DNA of 40,674 nt from Hymenobacter elongatus (GTDB lineage: Bacteria; Bacteroidota; Bacteroidia; Cytophagales; Hymenobacteraceae), in contig NZ_SRLD01000045.1 in the NCBI RefSeq assembly GCF_004745955.1, forward strand, positions 1 to 40,674, in the 5' to 3' direction. Below, in pieces: positions 23,440 through 32,730 of the stretch (the first letter of the stretch is position 1; each line of letters opens with the position of its first letter). The notes under the pieces were generated by a model. It was not told where the DNA came from, did no database searches, and was given only the letters and a program-made list of their open reading frames with translations. The position numbers were made by a program, and so were the translations under genes.

Positions 23440-24021
23440 ATGAAGAAACCCGCACAACCCGCCAGCACCGGCTCCGGCCCCTTGTTTGAGCGGCGCTACT
23501 GGATCGATATTACCCACCCTACGCTGTCGGCCCGGGCGCTGATGGAGGCCGTGCAGTGCGACGTGGCCCATTTCTCCCCCGACTTGCTGGCCCAGTTTGA
23601 GAAGACCAAAGGCCAGGAACGCCGGCTGCGCCAGGGCGACGAATTTTCCATCAAAATTCTGGGCCCCTGGAATGGCTCGGTACGCGTGACGGAAGTGACA
23701 CCGGAATGCTTCGAGCTGATAACGCTCGAAAACCACCCGGAGGCGGGCCGAATCAAGTTTTCGGTGGAGGCCGCAGGCGCACGGGGTGCCGATACGGTGC
23801 GTTTCGAAATTCACTCCTGGGCCCGCTCGCGCGACGGCCTCGTGGCCTTCACCTACGACACACTGGGCCTGGGCAAGCGGGTGCAGCAGCAAACCTGGGA
23901 GCTGTTTTGCCAAAAAGTGGCCGAGGCCAGCGGAGGACACGCGCCCGAGCCGGTGCAGGTCGAAACTATCGAGCACGCTCCTACCGCTACTTCTACCTCC
24001 GATTCCGACGCGCATGCGTAA
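23440..24021 (+). CDS. DUF1990-like / SRPBCC-like protein, first of a pair
   Basis: The 193 residues have no signal or membrane segment. The sequence (WNGSVRVTEVTPECFELITL, FEIHSWARSRDG, LGKRVQQQTWELFC) matches the style of DUF1990 proteins, predicted helix-grip ligand-binding folds of unknown function. The second gene starts within its stop region (8-base overlap, ATGCGTAA), so the two are translationally coupled. The ATG at 23440 is used; the open frame upstream runs into the GT87 promoter region. The last ~25 residues are Ala/Thr/Ser-rich. Confidence 0.75.
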   Translation: MKKPAQPASTGSGPLFERRYWIDITHPTLSARALMEAVQCDVAHFSPDLLAQFEKTKGQERRLRQGDEFSIKILGPWNGSVRVTEVTPECFELITLENHPEAGRIKFSVEAAGARGADTVRFEIHSWARSRDGLVAFTYDTLGLGKRVQQQTWELFCQKVAEASGGHAPEPVQVETIEHAPTATSTSDSDAHA

Positions 24022-24724
24022 GCCCGCCACCAAGCCGCCGCTCTGGGAAGTGCAGCGCGCCCGCCTCGAAGCCTACGGCCAAGCGCAGGTCAATTTCGAT
24101 CTGGAGCGCACCGCTGAGTGCACCACCGAAACCGGCTGGCTTATCGACGACTACGAAATCGAGCTGCCCGCCGAGTCGCCCGGGCCGCCCGAGGCCCATG
24201 GCGCGTGGCAGGCCGGGCAGCAGATTCTGCGCAACTACACCTTTCCGCCCTCCGACCTGATTACGGGCATCTTCGTGCCCGACGCGCCCCTGGAAAACCG
24301 CACGATGGTGCTACGGGGCCAGTTCCTGTTTTTTACCTTCTGGTTTGGCGTGCGCATCGGCAGCGTTACGGACGAAACGCGCACCCTGCCCGACGGCAGC
24401 CAGGAGCAGGTGTGGGGCTACAACTACCGCACATTGGAAGGCCACTTCGAGCGGGGCCAGATTGAGTTTACGATTCATAAGCAGCTGGCCACCGGCCGCG
24501 TGTTATTTCGTATCCACGCTTTTTCGCAGGTGGGCCGTATTCGTAATCCGTTCTATTGGCTTGGTTTCAAGTTGTTTGGTCGCACGTTGCAGCGCCGCTT
24601 TTCGCGCGAGTCGCTCCGGCGGCTGCGCGAGCAGGTGGAGGAAATGCTGCGCACTGGCTCCACTACCGTTCGCGCATCCGATGCTGCTGTTTCGCTACCT
24701 GCCGGCGCACTTCCGGCACAATAG
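24014..24724 (+). CDS. DUF1990-like protein, second of a pair
   Basis: The 236 residues share the fold style of the preceding gene but are not closely identical: GIFVPDAPLENRTMVLRGQF, FWFGVRIGSVTDETR, VWGYNYRTLEGHFERGQIEF. The Gly-Tyr-x-Tyr-(R)-TLEGH motif is characteristic of DUF1990. It overlaps the first gene by 8 bases and its last 62 bases overlap, tail-to-tail, the end of the GT39-like gene. Two sequential DUF1990 units may form a heterodimer; this is inference. Function unknown. Confidence 0.8.
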   Translation: MRKPATKPPLWEVQRARLEAYGQAQVNFDLERTAECTTETGWLIDDYEIELPAESPGPPEAHGAWQAGQQILRNYTFPPSDLITGIFVPDAPLENRTMVLRGQFLFFTFWFGVRIGSVTDETRTLPDGSQEQVWGYNYRTLEGHFERGQIEFTIHKQLATGRVLFRIHAFSQVGRIRNPFYWLGFKLFGRTLQRRFSRESLRRLREQVEEMLRTGSTTVRASDAAVSLPAGALPAQ

Positions 24725-26216
24725 TCGGGTCGGGCTGGCGCAGCAGGTACACGGCCGTGCCTCGTTCGCGGGCCAGTGGGTTTTGCACCCGCCCCAGCAA
24801 CAGCACGGAGGCGAAGCGCTGCTCGTCGTGGGGCTCCAGGGCATCTTCCGTCACCATCAGCACGGTGCGTAGGCCGGTCAGGGGCGGAAACCAGTAGGCA
24901 TAGTCAGCATTGTAGGACACGGCGGCGGGCATCTGGCCGTGGTTGTAGAAGTTGAGGGCGCCAGCCTGGCCGTAGTTGTCGGTGAGCACCAGCAGATGGC
25001 GCTGTTCGGTGGGTGTAAGCTGCCGGTAGCCGCGCCGGGCCAGCGCGGCCATTTCACGCCACCCGAGCATATCGGCAAAGTCCTGGGGCAGGGCGTGGTT
25101 TCGGCCGTCTTCCCAGCGCAGCAGCCCCAGCGCCTCGTGCGGGCCGGCGTTTTGCTGAATTTCCGTTGGCGTCTGGAGTGGAAACGCCACTCGCAGCACC
25201 GGCACGAACAGCCCGACCATAACCAGCAGCAGCGCCGGCCGCAGGTAGCGCCAGCGGCCCCTGCGCAGCACCTGTTCCAGATACACGCTGCCACAGGCCA
25301 GCAGCATTGGGTACAGCCCCAGGGCGTAGTAGCCTTTGGCGCGCATGGCGGCAAACAGCAGCAGCGTACCCAGCCCGCTCCAGCCCACGAACCGGTAGGG
25401 CCGCAGCGGCGCATACCACCCGAGGCCGACCACTGCCGCCACCAGCAGCGCCAGGCTGTTGAAGAAAAACAGCAGCTGTTCCTTGAAAAAATCGGCGCGC
25501 TCTACGTGGACCAGCTGGGTGTTGTGCAGCTCCCGCATGTGCCAAAGCACTGGCCAGTGGTGCTGGTACTGCCAGAGCAGATTGGGCAGAAATACCACCA
25601 GCGCCACCAACGCCGCCAGATAGGTGCGGGGCTGCGCCAACAAGCGGCGGTGGGGCGTCAGCAGCAGCGCCGGCACCATTCCCACGACCCAGAACACGAC
25701 GGTATATTTGTTGAGCATACCCAGGCCCAGCACCACACCCAGCGCCACCAGCCACCGCCGCTGCCCGCCGCGCACCACGCGCAGCAGACAGTATGTAGCC
25801 GCCGTCCAGGCCAGAACATCGAAGGAATTGGGTTGAAAAAGCAGGTTCAACCGCAGCAGGGCCGACAGCAGGATGGCAGCAGCGGCCAGAATCTTGGCGT
25901 ATAGCCCACCACCCAGCTCGTGCACCGCCGCCCAGACCACCGCCAGCGTGAGAGCCCCAAACAGAGCCGGAAAAAAACGCACCCAGAACTCCGTGTTGCC
26001 CAGCCTCTGAATGATGGCGGCGACCCAGGCCGTGAGGGGCGGCAGCGACACGTAGCCCGCCGCCAGGTGGTTGGCTTGGTCGAGGTGCAGAAACTCGTCG
26101 CGGTGCAGCTCATATACCGGGTGCACCACCAGGTATTGCAACGCTATTTTGAGAATCATGAAGCCCAGCAGCCAACCCAGGTAGCGGCGAGGGGCAGAGT
26201 GGTGGGAGAGGAGCAT
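24663..26216 (-). CDS. Membrane glycosyltransferase of the GT39/PMT (ArnT-like) type
   Basis: The 517 residues have ~10-11 transmembrane helices. The first periplasmic loop has YELHRDEFLHLDQANHLAAG, where Asp-Glu matches the catalytic acidic pair of GT39/GT83 enzymes, followed by GYVSLPPLTAW. The C-terminal ~150 residues are a soluble periplasmic domain. Substrate would be a polyprenyl-phosphate sugar and an envelope acceptor. The ATG at 26216 is preferred over 26288, which would add a non-hydrophobic Pro/Thr-rich piece. Its 3' end overlaps the second DUF1990 gene. No lipid A modification genes are near, so ArnT function is not implied. Confidence 0.9.
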   Translation of the reverse strand: MLLSHHSAPRRYLGWLLGFMILKIALQYLVVHPVYELHRDEFLHLDQANHLAAGYVSLPPLTAWVAAIIQRLGNTEFWVRFFPALFGALTLAVVWAAVHELGGGLYAKILAAAAILLSALLRLNLLFQPNSFDVLAWTAATYCLLRVVRGGQRRWLVALGVVLGLGMLNKYTVVFWVVGMVPALLLTPHRRLLAQPRTYLAALVALVVFLPNLLWQYQHHWPVLWHMRELHNTQLVHVERADFFKEQLLFFFNSLALLVAAVVGLGWYAPLRPYRFVGWSGLGTLLLFAAMRAKGYYALGLYPMLLACGSVYLEQVLRRGRWRYLRPALLLVMVGLFVPVLRVAFPLQTPTEIQQNAGPHEALGLLRWEDGRNHALPQDFADMLGWREMAALARRGYRQLTPTEQRHLLVLTDNYGQAGALNFYNHGQMPAAVSYNADYAYWFPPLTGLRTVLMVTEDALEPHDEQRFASVLLLGRVQNPLARERGTAVYLLRQPDPTIVPEVRRQVAKQQHRMRER

Positions 26217-26332
26217 ACCAGCGCAGAAAGTAGCCGGCCGGGGCCGCGTTGTCGTATGCGGGCCAAGATACTCAAGTGGCGCGGCCAACTTTCGGCCGTC
26301 GTCAGGGTTATGGAATCTTACCTTTTTCGCTT

Positions 26333-27376
26333 ATGTCAGCAACCAAATCATACGCGGCTCCTACGGCCACGTCGCCCTTAGCGCCTTTCGAGCTAGAGCG
26401 CCGCGCAGTCGGCCCCCACGATGTCCTGATTGAAATTCTGTTTTGTGGCGTGTGTCACTCCGACGTGCACCAGGTGCGCGACGAGTGGGGCGGCTCGCGC
26501 TTCCCGATGGTGCCCGGCCACGAAATAGTGGGCCGCGTGCGCCAGGTCGGGGCCCACGTCACCAAGTTCAGGGAAGGCGACCTGGCCGGCGTGGGCTGCA
26601 TGGTCGATACCTGCCGCACTTGCCCCAACTGCGCCCAAGGTCTGGAGCAGTACTGCGACACCCACATTTCCTTCACCTACAACAGCACCGAGCAGGACGG
26701 CCAGACCATCACCTACGGCGGCTATTCTAAGCAGGTAGTGGTGGCCGAAAACTACGTGCTGCACGTGTCCGATAAGCTCGATTTGGCGGGCGTGGCCCCG
26801 TTGCTGTGCGCGGGCATCACCACCTATTCGCCCTTGCGGCGTTGGGATGCCGGCCCCGGCACGCGGGTGGGCGTAGTGGGCCTGGGCGGCCTGGGCCATA
26901 TGGCCGTGAAGCTGGCTGCCGCCATGGGAGCCGAAGTAACCGTGCTCAGCACCTCGGCCAGCAAGGAGGCCGATGCTAAAGCCCTGGGAGCCCACAAATT
27001 CGTGGTAACCACGGACAAAGCGGCCCTGGGTCAGGTGCAGAACTACTTCGATCTGATCATCAACACCGTGGCCGTGGCCATCGACCTGAACCCCTACATG
27101 ATGCTCTTGCGGCTGGATGGCACGATGGTGATGGTCGGGCTGCCGCCCGAAGCCCCACAGGTGCAGGTGTTTCCGCTGGTGGGCAAGCGCCGCCGGCTGG
27201 CCGGCTCCCACATCGGCGGCATCGCCGAAACGCAGGAGATGCTCGACTTCTGCGCCCAGCACAACATCACTTCCGATGTGGAGGTGATTCCGATGGACTA
27301 CATCAACGAAGCCTACGAGCGCCTGGTAAAGAGCGACGTGAAATACCGCTTCGTCATTGACCTGGCGACGCTGTAA
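26333..27376 (+). CDS. Zinc-dependent NAD(P) alcohol dehydrogenase (YahK/cinnamyl type)
   Basis: The 347 residues have catalytic zinc ligands Cys41 in GVCHSDVH and His63 in PGHEIVG; the structural zinc site C94-x2-C97-x2-C100-x7-C108 (CRTCPNCAQGLEQYC); and the Rossmann motif GLGGLGHMAVKLA. It reduces aldehydes to alcohols, most likely with NADPH. The ATG at 26333 is preceded by TTACCTTTTTCG, resembling the short-leader promoters of this group. Single gene closed by a strong hairpin at 27396-27443. Confidence 0.95.
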   Translation: MSATKSYAAPTATSPLAPFELERRAVGPHDVLIEILFCGVCHSDVHQVRDEWGGSRFPMVPGHEIVGRVRQVGAHVTKFREGDLAGVGCMVDTCRTCPNCAQGLEQYCDTHISFTYNSTEQDGQTITYGGYSKQVVVAENYVLHVSDKLDLAGVAPLLCAGITTYSPLRRWDAGPGTRVGVVGLGGLGHMAVKLAAAMGAEVTVLSTSASKEADAKALGAHKFVVTTDKAALGQVQNYFDLIINTVAVAIDLNPYMMLLRLDGTMVMVGLPPEAPQVQVFPLVGKRRRLAGSHIGGIAETQEMLDFCAQHNITSDVEVIPMDYINEAYERLVKSDVKYRFVIDLATL

Positions 27377-27395
27377 GCAAGCGCAACGGTTACTA

Positions 27396-27443
27396 CCGAC
27401 AAGGGGCGGCCACACGAAAGTATGGCCGCCCCTTGTCGGTTTA
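27396..27443 (+). terminator. Hairpin terminator after the alcohol dehydrogenase gene
   Basis: Arms CCGACAAGGGGCGGCC (27396-27411) and GGCCGCCCCTTGTCGG (27424-27439) are perfectly complementary around CACACGAAAGTA. Only a short T-run follows on the plus strand. On the minus strand there is no good T-run, so it serves the dehydrogenase. Confidence 0.8.
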
Positions 27444-27475
27444 GGTGCCCGGCAGCTAGCAACAAAGCCAGATGA

Positions 27476-27991
27476 CTACCGCGTGGCGTAAACGCTCTGA
27501 AACGTGCCGGCTACCGCGAAACGTCGGCGCTTGGCTCCTGGGCGGGGCTCGGCTTCGCAGAGCACGGCCCGAAACGTGCCCCGAATCGTGTGGCGCTGCG
27601 CATCAATAGCCAGCACTTCTACCACGCCGTCGTTGAGGCCGCAGGTGGTAGAATAGGCCGTGGTGGTGCCGTAGCGGTACGAGGCATCGCGCACGTGCCC
27701 GCTCAGGATTTCCTTGAAGCGGTACTGGCCCGGGGCCAGCGGAAACTGGTCGATAAGAATGGTCAGACCCTGGTCGTCGGGGCTGTCGGCGCGCACCAGG
27801 TTGAGGGACAGCACCTGATTGACCCCCGTGCTTATTTCCAGGCGCGAAAAAGCAGTATCAATGACTACCAGCTGCCCGTTGAGCTGCAGCGTGAGAGCCG
27901 TGAGCCCGGCTGCACCGCGGAAATCCGGCGCCTGGGCCGAGGCCAGACCCGTCGCCAGCCCGAGCGCCAGCAGAAAGAAACGTAGCCGCAT
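27476..27991 (-). CDS. Secreted protein of unknown function (DUF6252-like)
   Basis: The 171 residues from the ATG at 27991 begin with a clean signal peptide (MRLRFFLLALGLATGLASAQ). The rest is predicted beta-rich; GVVEVLAIDAQRHTIRGTF and the final FAVAGTFQSVYA resemble the 'v(x)GtF' pattern of DUF6252-type Bacteroidota proteins. Two Cys (in TTCGL and AVLCE) could pair. A single gene between the serine hydrolase's end and the dehydrogenase terminator. No function can be assigned. Confidence 0.65.
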   Translation of the reverse strand: MRLRFFLLALGLATGLASAQAPDFRGAAGLTALTLQLNGQLVVIDTAFSRLEISTGVNQVLSLNLVRADSPDDQGLTILIDQFPLAPGQYRFKEILSGHVRDASYRYGTTTAYSTTCGLNDGVVEVLAIDAQRHTIRGTFRAVLCEAEPRPGAKRRRFAVAGTFQSVYATR

Positions 27992-28051
27992 ACACAAGAA
28001 CGTAAAGAAGATACTACCCGCCGCAAGGCACAAACCACGCCACAAAACGGC

Positions 28052-29605
28052 CTACAGCCGGCTGAATTGGTAGGAGTCGTACTCGATAAACGGGTTGATG
28101 CGCATTTCCAAGCCGGCTACTTTCTTGCCTTCCACTTTGAAGATGGCGGGGAAAATGCCGTACGTGGGGTTGGAATACGTGGCCCGGAATTCCTGCCCGT
28201 CCATGTAGTCGAGCGTCGCCGTCAGGTTGGGATGGTTGGGGAAGCTGACGAGCAGCTGCTTGCTTTTTTTGCTGACGGTAATCGGGCCGAACAGCGGATG
28301 GGTGAACTGCCCGGTGTAGGCCTCCAGAGCCAGCGGCAGCTTGGCTTTCTTGGCCACGCGGCTTTGCAGCTGCGCCACGGCCGCGTAGGTTTCCTGGTCG
28401 CCGGTGCGGGCTGCCGGCAGGTAGGCCGCGCTGCGGTTGGTGTAAGGCACGTTCAGGTAGCTATCCAGAATCTGGTAGCGCAGCGCCTCAAAGAAGCTTT
28501 GGTTATCGTTGTTGGTCAGAATGGCAATGCCCAGCTGCTCCTCCGGCACAAAGCACACGTTGCTTACGTGGCCGGTGGCCCCGCCCGTGTGCCAGAACAC
28601 CTGGCTCCCCGCGTAGTCGGCCGAAAGCACGCCCAGGCCATAGGTCGTGAAGTGGGAGGGCAGCAGGGCCGATTTGCGGGTGGAGATGAGCGTGTTCGGG
28701 TCGCGGGTTTTGCGCAGGGCCGCCCAGTTCATCACCCGCTTGCCTTCGTAGCGGCCACTGTCAAGCTGAAACTGCAGCCACTTGCTCAAGTCGTTGACGC
28801 TGGAAACCATGCTGCCGCAGGGGCCGATGTTGTCGATGTTGTCGAAGGGCATCAGGGCCAGCGGACCAAACGTGTTGGAATAGGGCAGGGCAATGTTGGG
28901 CCGCTGCCCGTAGCCAGTGGTGCCGGTGTAGGTGTTGCTCATCCCCAGCGGCAGCAGAAAATTCTGCTGCACGTAGTCGTCCCAGCTCGTGCCGCCGGTG
29001 GCGGCCGGAATCACCAGGCCCGCCGCCACAAAGCCGGCGTTGCAGTAGCCGTAGTCTTTGCGAAACTGCCCGCCAGGCTTCAGCAGGCGCATGCGCTGTA
29101 CCACATCGGCCCGGCTCAGGTTCGAATCCCAGAAGGTGAAGTCGCCCTGGAAGGTCTTGGTGCCGAAATGATGGCCCATCAGGTCGCGCACCGTTACGAG
29201 CTGGGAGGCGAGGGAGTCGTAGAGACGAAAGCCGGGCAGGTACTTGTCGGCTCGGTCGTTGAGGGAGAGTTTTTTGTCGTCTTCCAGCTTAGCTAGGGCC
29301 GTGCCGGTAAAGAGCTTAGTGTTCGAGGCAATCATGAACAGCGTGTTGGCGTCTACCGGCTCGGGCCGGCCCAGGGCCCGCACGCCGTAGCCCTTGCTCA
29401 CCACCACTTTTCCGTTTTTTACCACCACAATGGCCAGCCCCGGAATCTGCCACTGGCGCAGGCCCCGCTCGATGTAGCGGTCCAGACTGTCGGTCATGAA
29501 CCGGTTGGGAGCCGTCGGTTGCGCCGCTACGGGTTGGCTGGCGGCACCCAGCAGGCCGCCGGCAAGGGCAGAGAATACAGAAATTCGGGAGAGGAAAGAG
29601 GGCAT
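28052..29605 (-). CDS. Secreted serine hydrolase (class C beta-lactamase fold) with DUF3471-like C-terminus
   Basis: The ATG at 29605 gives a signal peptide (to ~AQ29), so the protein is 517 residues. Catalytic motifs are SNTK (S94-K97), YCN (187-189) and HTGG (in FWHTGGATGH). The C-terminal ~100 residues (YTGQFTHPLFGPITVSKKSK) are the lipocalin-like DUF3471 domain often attached to such hydrolases. The probable role is periplasmic esterase or D-amino-acid peptidase. Unlike the paralogue at 18791 it lacks a T9SS sorting domain, so it should stay in the periplasm. Confidence 0.93.
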   Translation of the reverse strand: MPSFLSRISVFSALAGGLLGAASQPVAAQPTAPNRFMTDSLDRYIERGLRQWQIPGLAIVVVKNGKVVVSKGYGVRALGRPEPVDANTLFMIASNTKLFTGTALAKLEDDKKLSLNDRADKYLPGFRLYDSLASQLVTVRDLMGHHFGTKTFQGDFTFWDSNLSRADVVQRMRLLKPGGQFRKDYGYCNAGFVAAGLVIPAATGGTSWDDYVQQNFLLPLGMSNTYTGTTGYGQRPNIALPYSNTFGPLALMPFDNIDNIGPCGSMVSSVNDLSKWLQFQLDSGRYEGKRVMNWAALRKTRDPNTLISTRKSALLPSHFTTYGLGVLSADYAGSQVFWHTGGATGHVSNVCFVPEEQLGIAILTNNDNQSFFEALRYQILDSYLNVPYTNRSAAYLPAARTGDQETYAAVAQLQSRVAKKAKLPLALEAYTGQFTHPLFGPITVSKKSKQLLVSFPNHPNLTATLDYMDGQEFRATYSNPTYGIFPAIFKVEGKKVAGLEMRINPFIEYDSYQFSRL

Positions 29606-29695
29606 AGAGCGGAAAGCAAAGTCAAGGAAAAGAACGGGCCTGCTCTGCGGCTGCCCCAGAGAATACCAGCCCTTGAAAGTGGGATTATAAAACGA

Positions 29696-29730
29696 CAAAA
29701 CCGCCTCTGCCGGGACAGAAGCGGTTTTTT
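29696..29730 (-). terminator. Intrinsic terminator after cytochrome b561
   Basis: AAAACCGCCTCTG (29697-29709) pairs with CAGAAGCGGTTTT (29715-29727) with one mismatch. A-runs on the left and T-runs on the right make it potentially bidirectional. It lies 46 bases after the stop of the cytochrome gene on the minus strand. Confidence 0.8.
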
Positions 29731-29775
29731 GGCGTCGAAAATGGCCTCCTGCCGGCTAAAGCCCGGGCAGGGCTA

Positions 29776-30435
29776 CTACTTGCCTCCGTTTATCATGTCC
29801 GAAACAATGCCTTTGCCCTTCGTCAGCTCCGACCACACCACGCCCACTAGGTGTAGCACGATGAAGGCCAGCACGAGATACATCGTGAAGTTGTGCACCT
29901 CCTTCACGGTGTGCTCCAGCTTGTGCAGAAACTCCACGTCGTCGGCGTAAATCAGCACTAGGCCCGTGGCCACCATCACTACCAGCATCAGATAAAATGC
30001 CAGGTAGGAGTATTTCACCAGCAGCGAGTGGCGGGCATCCTGCAAATCGGGGCCTACCTGCCGGAAATAGCGGCGCGCCTCCGCCAGGCGGGCCCCAAAC
30101 CGCTGCGAGCCCGCCTGCAAAAACTCCAGCACCACCCGGAACAACAGCAGGAACGACAGCGCCACCCCCAGATAAATGTGCCAGTCCCAGATGCGGTGGC
30201 TGATGATGCGCGTCAGGCCCCGCACCTGCTCCCGCGTCATCGTAACGCCCTGCTTCTGCAGCACCGCCTGAAACTCGGGGCCCACGGTTTTCATCTTCAG
30301 AATCACGTACAAAAACAGGATGGTCGTGAGCAGGCCCGAAATCACGGCGGCGCTGCTCCAGTGCCAGAGGCGCAGCGTGAGGGAGTATTTCTGCTGGTGC
30401 GTGGCAGGTGCGGTAGCGGTGGTAGCGGGTATCAT
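29776..30435 (-). CDS. Cytochrome b561-type membrane protein
   Basis: The 219 residues have four transmembrane helices with His at the usual haem positions: H25 (LRLWHWSS), H86 (WDWHIYLG), H181 (EVHNFTMY) and H195 (IVLHLVGV). The fold matches the cytochrome b561/Ni-Fe hydrogenase b-type family, which moves electrons across or along the inner membrane. Partner oxidoreductases are not adjacent. Single gene with its own terminator. Confidence 0.88.
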   Translation of the reverse strand: MIPATTATAPATHQQKYSLTLRLWHWSSAAVISGLLTTILFLYVILKMKTVGPEFQAVLQKQGVTMTREQVRGLTRIISHRIWDWHIYLGVALSFLLLFRVVLEFLQAGSQRFGARLAEARRYFRQVGPDLQDARHSLLVKYSYLAFYLMLVVMVATGLVLIYADDVEFLHKLEHTVKEVHNFTMYLVLAFIVLHLVGVVWSELTKGKGIVSDMINGGK

Positions 30436-30604
30436 GCAGACGGGTAGGAGAGGAAGTAAGGAAACGAAGAACGGTAATTTATGACTTTAGCGCAGCCTCC
30501 ATTCCTGAAGCTGAGCGGAGTCGCCCGGGCAGGCTACTGCGAAGTGCAGGGTGCTGTAGCTCCTGTTTTGGGCCGTTGCCGGCGCGGCGCCAGGCACAGG
30601 GGCT

Positions 30605-31840
30605 CTATGAAGCTACACCGGCCGTCGGGCAGGTCGGCCGCTGTGCCACGGTTCGGCCCGGATACTCGGCCAGGGCGTGCTCCAGGCAGTTCAGCGCCGC
30701 ATCGAGGGCCTCGCAGTTGAGCACGTAGGCCATGCGTGTTTCCTGCTTGCCCAAGCCCGGCGTGGCATAAAAGCCGCTGGCCGGCGTGAGCATCACGGTC
30801 TGGTGCTGGTGGGAAAAGGATTCGAGCAGCCAGCGGCAGAACGTGTCGCAGTCGTCGATGGGGAGCTGGGCCATTACGTAGAAAGCGCCGCCCGGCACGG
30901 GGCATTCCACGCCGGGCATAGCCTGCAGCCGCCGCACCATCAAGTCACGACGGGTCAGGTATTCAGCTTTGGTGTGGTCGAAATAGGTGTCGGGGAGCTC
31001 CGAGGCGGCTTCGGCCAGCACCTGGGCCAGGCCGGGCGGGCTCACGCGCATTTGCGCAAATTTGAAAGCGGCCTGCTGCAGCGCCTTGTTTTTGGTGACA
31101 AATGCCCCGATGCGCGCCCCACAGGCACTATAGCGCTTCGAAATAGTATCGAGCACCACGATGTGGTCGTCGGCCCCGCTCAGATGCAGGGCGCTAACAA
31201 AGTCTCGGTCGTAGCAAAACTCCCGGTAGGCTTCGTCAGACAGCAAATACAGATTGTGGCGCAGACACAGATCTTTGAGCTGTTCCATTTCGGCGCGGCT
31301 ATACACGTAGCCCGTTGGGTTGTTAGGCGTACACAGCAGCAGCGCCTTGGTACGCGGGGTGATGCAGCGCTCAAAATCGGCCAGTGGCGGCAGCATAAAG
31401 CCAGTGGACAGGTGCGATGTGACAGGTACGATGCGCACGTCGGTGGCCACGGCGAAGGCGGTGTAGGCCCCATAAAACGGCTCGGGCACGATCAGCTCGT
31501 CGCCGGGATTGAGGCAGCTCATCAGGGCAAAAAAGATGGCCTCGCTGCCTCCGGTCGTCACCAGAATATCATCGGCCTCAACCGGAATGCCGACGCGCTG
31601 GTAATACGTGGCGAGTGTGCGCCGGTAGCTGGGGTAGCCGGCTGAGGGGCTATATTCCAGCACCCGGATATTGGCCTGCTGCACCGCCGCCAGCATGACC
31701 GGCGGGGTTTCAATATCGGGCTGCCCGATGTTGAGATGATGCACATGCACGCCGCGCTGCTTGGCAGCATCGGCAAAGGGAGTGAGCCGCCGATACGGCG
31801 ACATCGGCATAGCGTGGCCACGCTCAGAAACTTCCAACAT
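30605..31840 (-). CDS. PLP-dependent class I/II aminotransferase (aspartate aminotransferase-like)
   Basis: The 411 residues have LNIGQPDI near the N-terminus, TPNNPTG (171-177), DEAY (202-205) and the PLP lysine K235 in ISKRYSACGARIG. This is the fold-type I aspartate/aromatic aminotransferase pattern. Amino donor and acceptor cannot be told from sequence. The full-length start is kept because the early SPYRRLTPFADAAKQRGV segment belongs to the family. Divergent from the DinB gene (122-base gap). The 169-base gap at 30436-30604 downstream shows no clear terminator. Confidence 0.92.
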   Translation of the reverse strand: MLEVSERGHAMPMSPYRRLTPFADAAKQRGVHVHHLNIGQPDIETPPVMLAAVQQANIRVLEYSPSAGYPSYRRTLATYYQRVGIPVEADDILVTTGGSEAIFFALMSCLNPGDELIVPEPFYGAYTAFAVATDVRIVPVTSHLSTGFMLPPLADFERCITPRTKALLLCTPNNPTGYVYSRAEMEQLKDLCLRHNLYLLSDEAYREFCYDRDFVSALHLSGADDHIVVLDTISKRYSACGARIGAFVTKNKALQQAAFKFAQMRVSPPGLAQVLAEAASELPDTYFDHTKAEYLTRRDLMVRRLQAMPGVECPVPGGAFYVMAQLPIDDCDTFCRWLLESFSHQHQTVMLTPASGFYATPGLGKQETRMAYVLNCEALDAALNCLEHALAEYPGRTVAQRPTCPTAGVAS

Positions 31841-31962
31841 GCGCTAAAGGTAAGCACCCGCCGCAGGTTGGTGGGGCCATAAAGCAGAAAATGAAGGATG
31901 AGCCCACAAAAAGCAGCCAAATGCGGTTTTAACAACAACACGCCGCTGCCGGTTTGCTTGTC

Positions 31963-32484
31963 ATGAGTACTACCAATCTGCCGGAAGTGTGGCTGCGGGG
32001 GCCGCTACCCGAAGTGCCGGCGCTGGTGCAGCCCGTGGCCCACGCCCTGCTGCAGGCCCGCGAAGAGCTGAATGCCCAACTCGCCAATTTCCCCGATACC
32101 CAGCTGTGGGTGCGCCCCGCCGGAGTGGCTTCCGTCGGCTTTCACCTGCAGCACCTTACCGGCGTGCTCGACCGGCTTTGCACCTACGCCCGCGGCGAGG
32201 CCCTGACGCCCGAGCAACTGCAGAATCTTGCCCAGGAAGAGTATGGTTCGGTAGCGGCCGGCACAACTCGGGCGCTGCTTCAGGCCTTTGATGAGCAGGT
32301 GGAGCACATGCTGGCCCAGCTGCGCCGCACCAATAAAGCTGCGTTGCGGGAGCCGCGCGGAGTAGGCCGGGCGCAGCTGCCATCCACGGTGCTGGGGCTG
32401 CTGGTGCATGCCGCCGAGCACACGATGCGGCACCTGGGGCAGGTGCTGGTCACGGCTCGTATCGTGGGTGCGCGGGCAGAGTAG
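31963..32484 (+). CDS. DinB family protein
   Basis: The 173 residues form the DinB/YfiT four-helix bundle, with candidate metal-binding His in SVGFHLQHLTGVLDRL and HAAEHTMRHLGQ. Family members are bacillithiol- or other thiol-transferases, or unassigned damage-inducible proteins. The ATG at 31963 is preferred over an upstream TTG at 31954. Single gene; partner thiol not inferable. Confidence 0.88.
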   Translation: MSTTNLPEVWLRGPLPEVPALVQPVAHALLQAREELNAQLANFPDTQLWVRPAGVASVGFHLQHLTGVLDRLCTYARGEALTPEQLQNLAQEEYGSVAAGTTRALLQAFDEQVEHMLAQLRRTNKAALREPRGVGRAQLPSTVLGLLVHAAEHTMRHLGQVLVTARIVGARAE

Positions 32485-32730
32485 CGGCACGGGTGGCACG
32501 AGGAATACCACAGGTCCGGCAAAAGGGTGAGTAGGTAGTGGCCCCACCAGTTGCGCGCGGTTGAGGTTGGGCTAAAGTCGGCCGCAATGCTTGCTTATTG
32601 GTATATTATTCTCTAAATTATACAAGTTATGCCAGCCGCGCCCGCGCTGGTGGTTGTCGTCTCCTGGCCGCACCTTTATGCTGTAAACGCTACTCAACCG
32701 GCTCTTTCCACCCTTCTTGCCTGCTCGACT

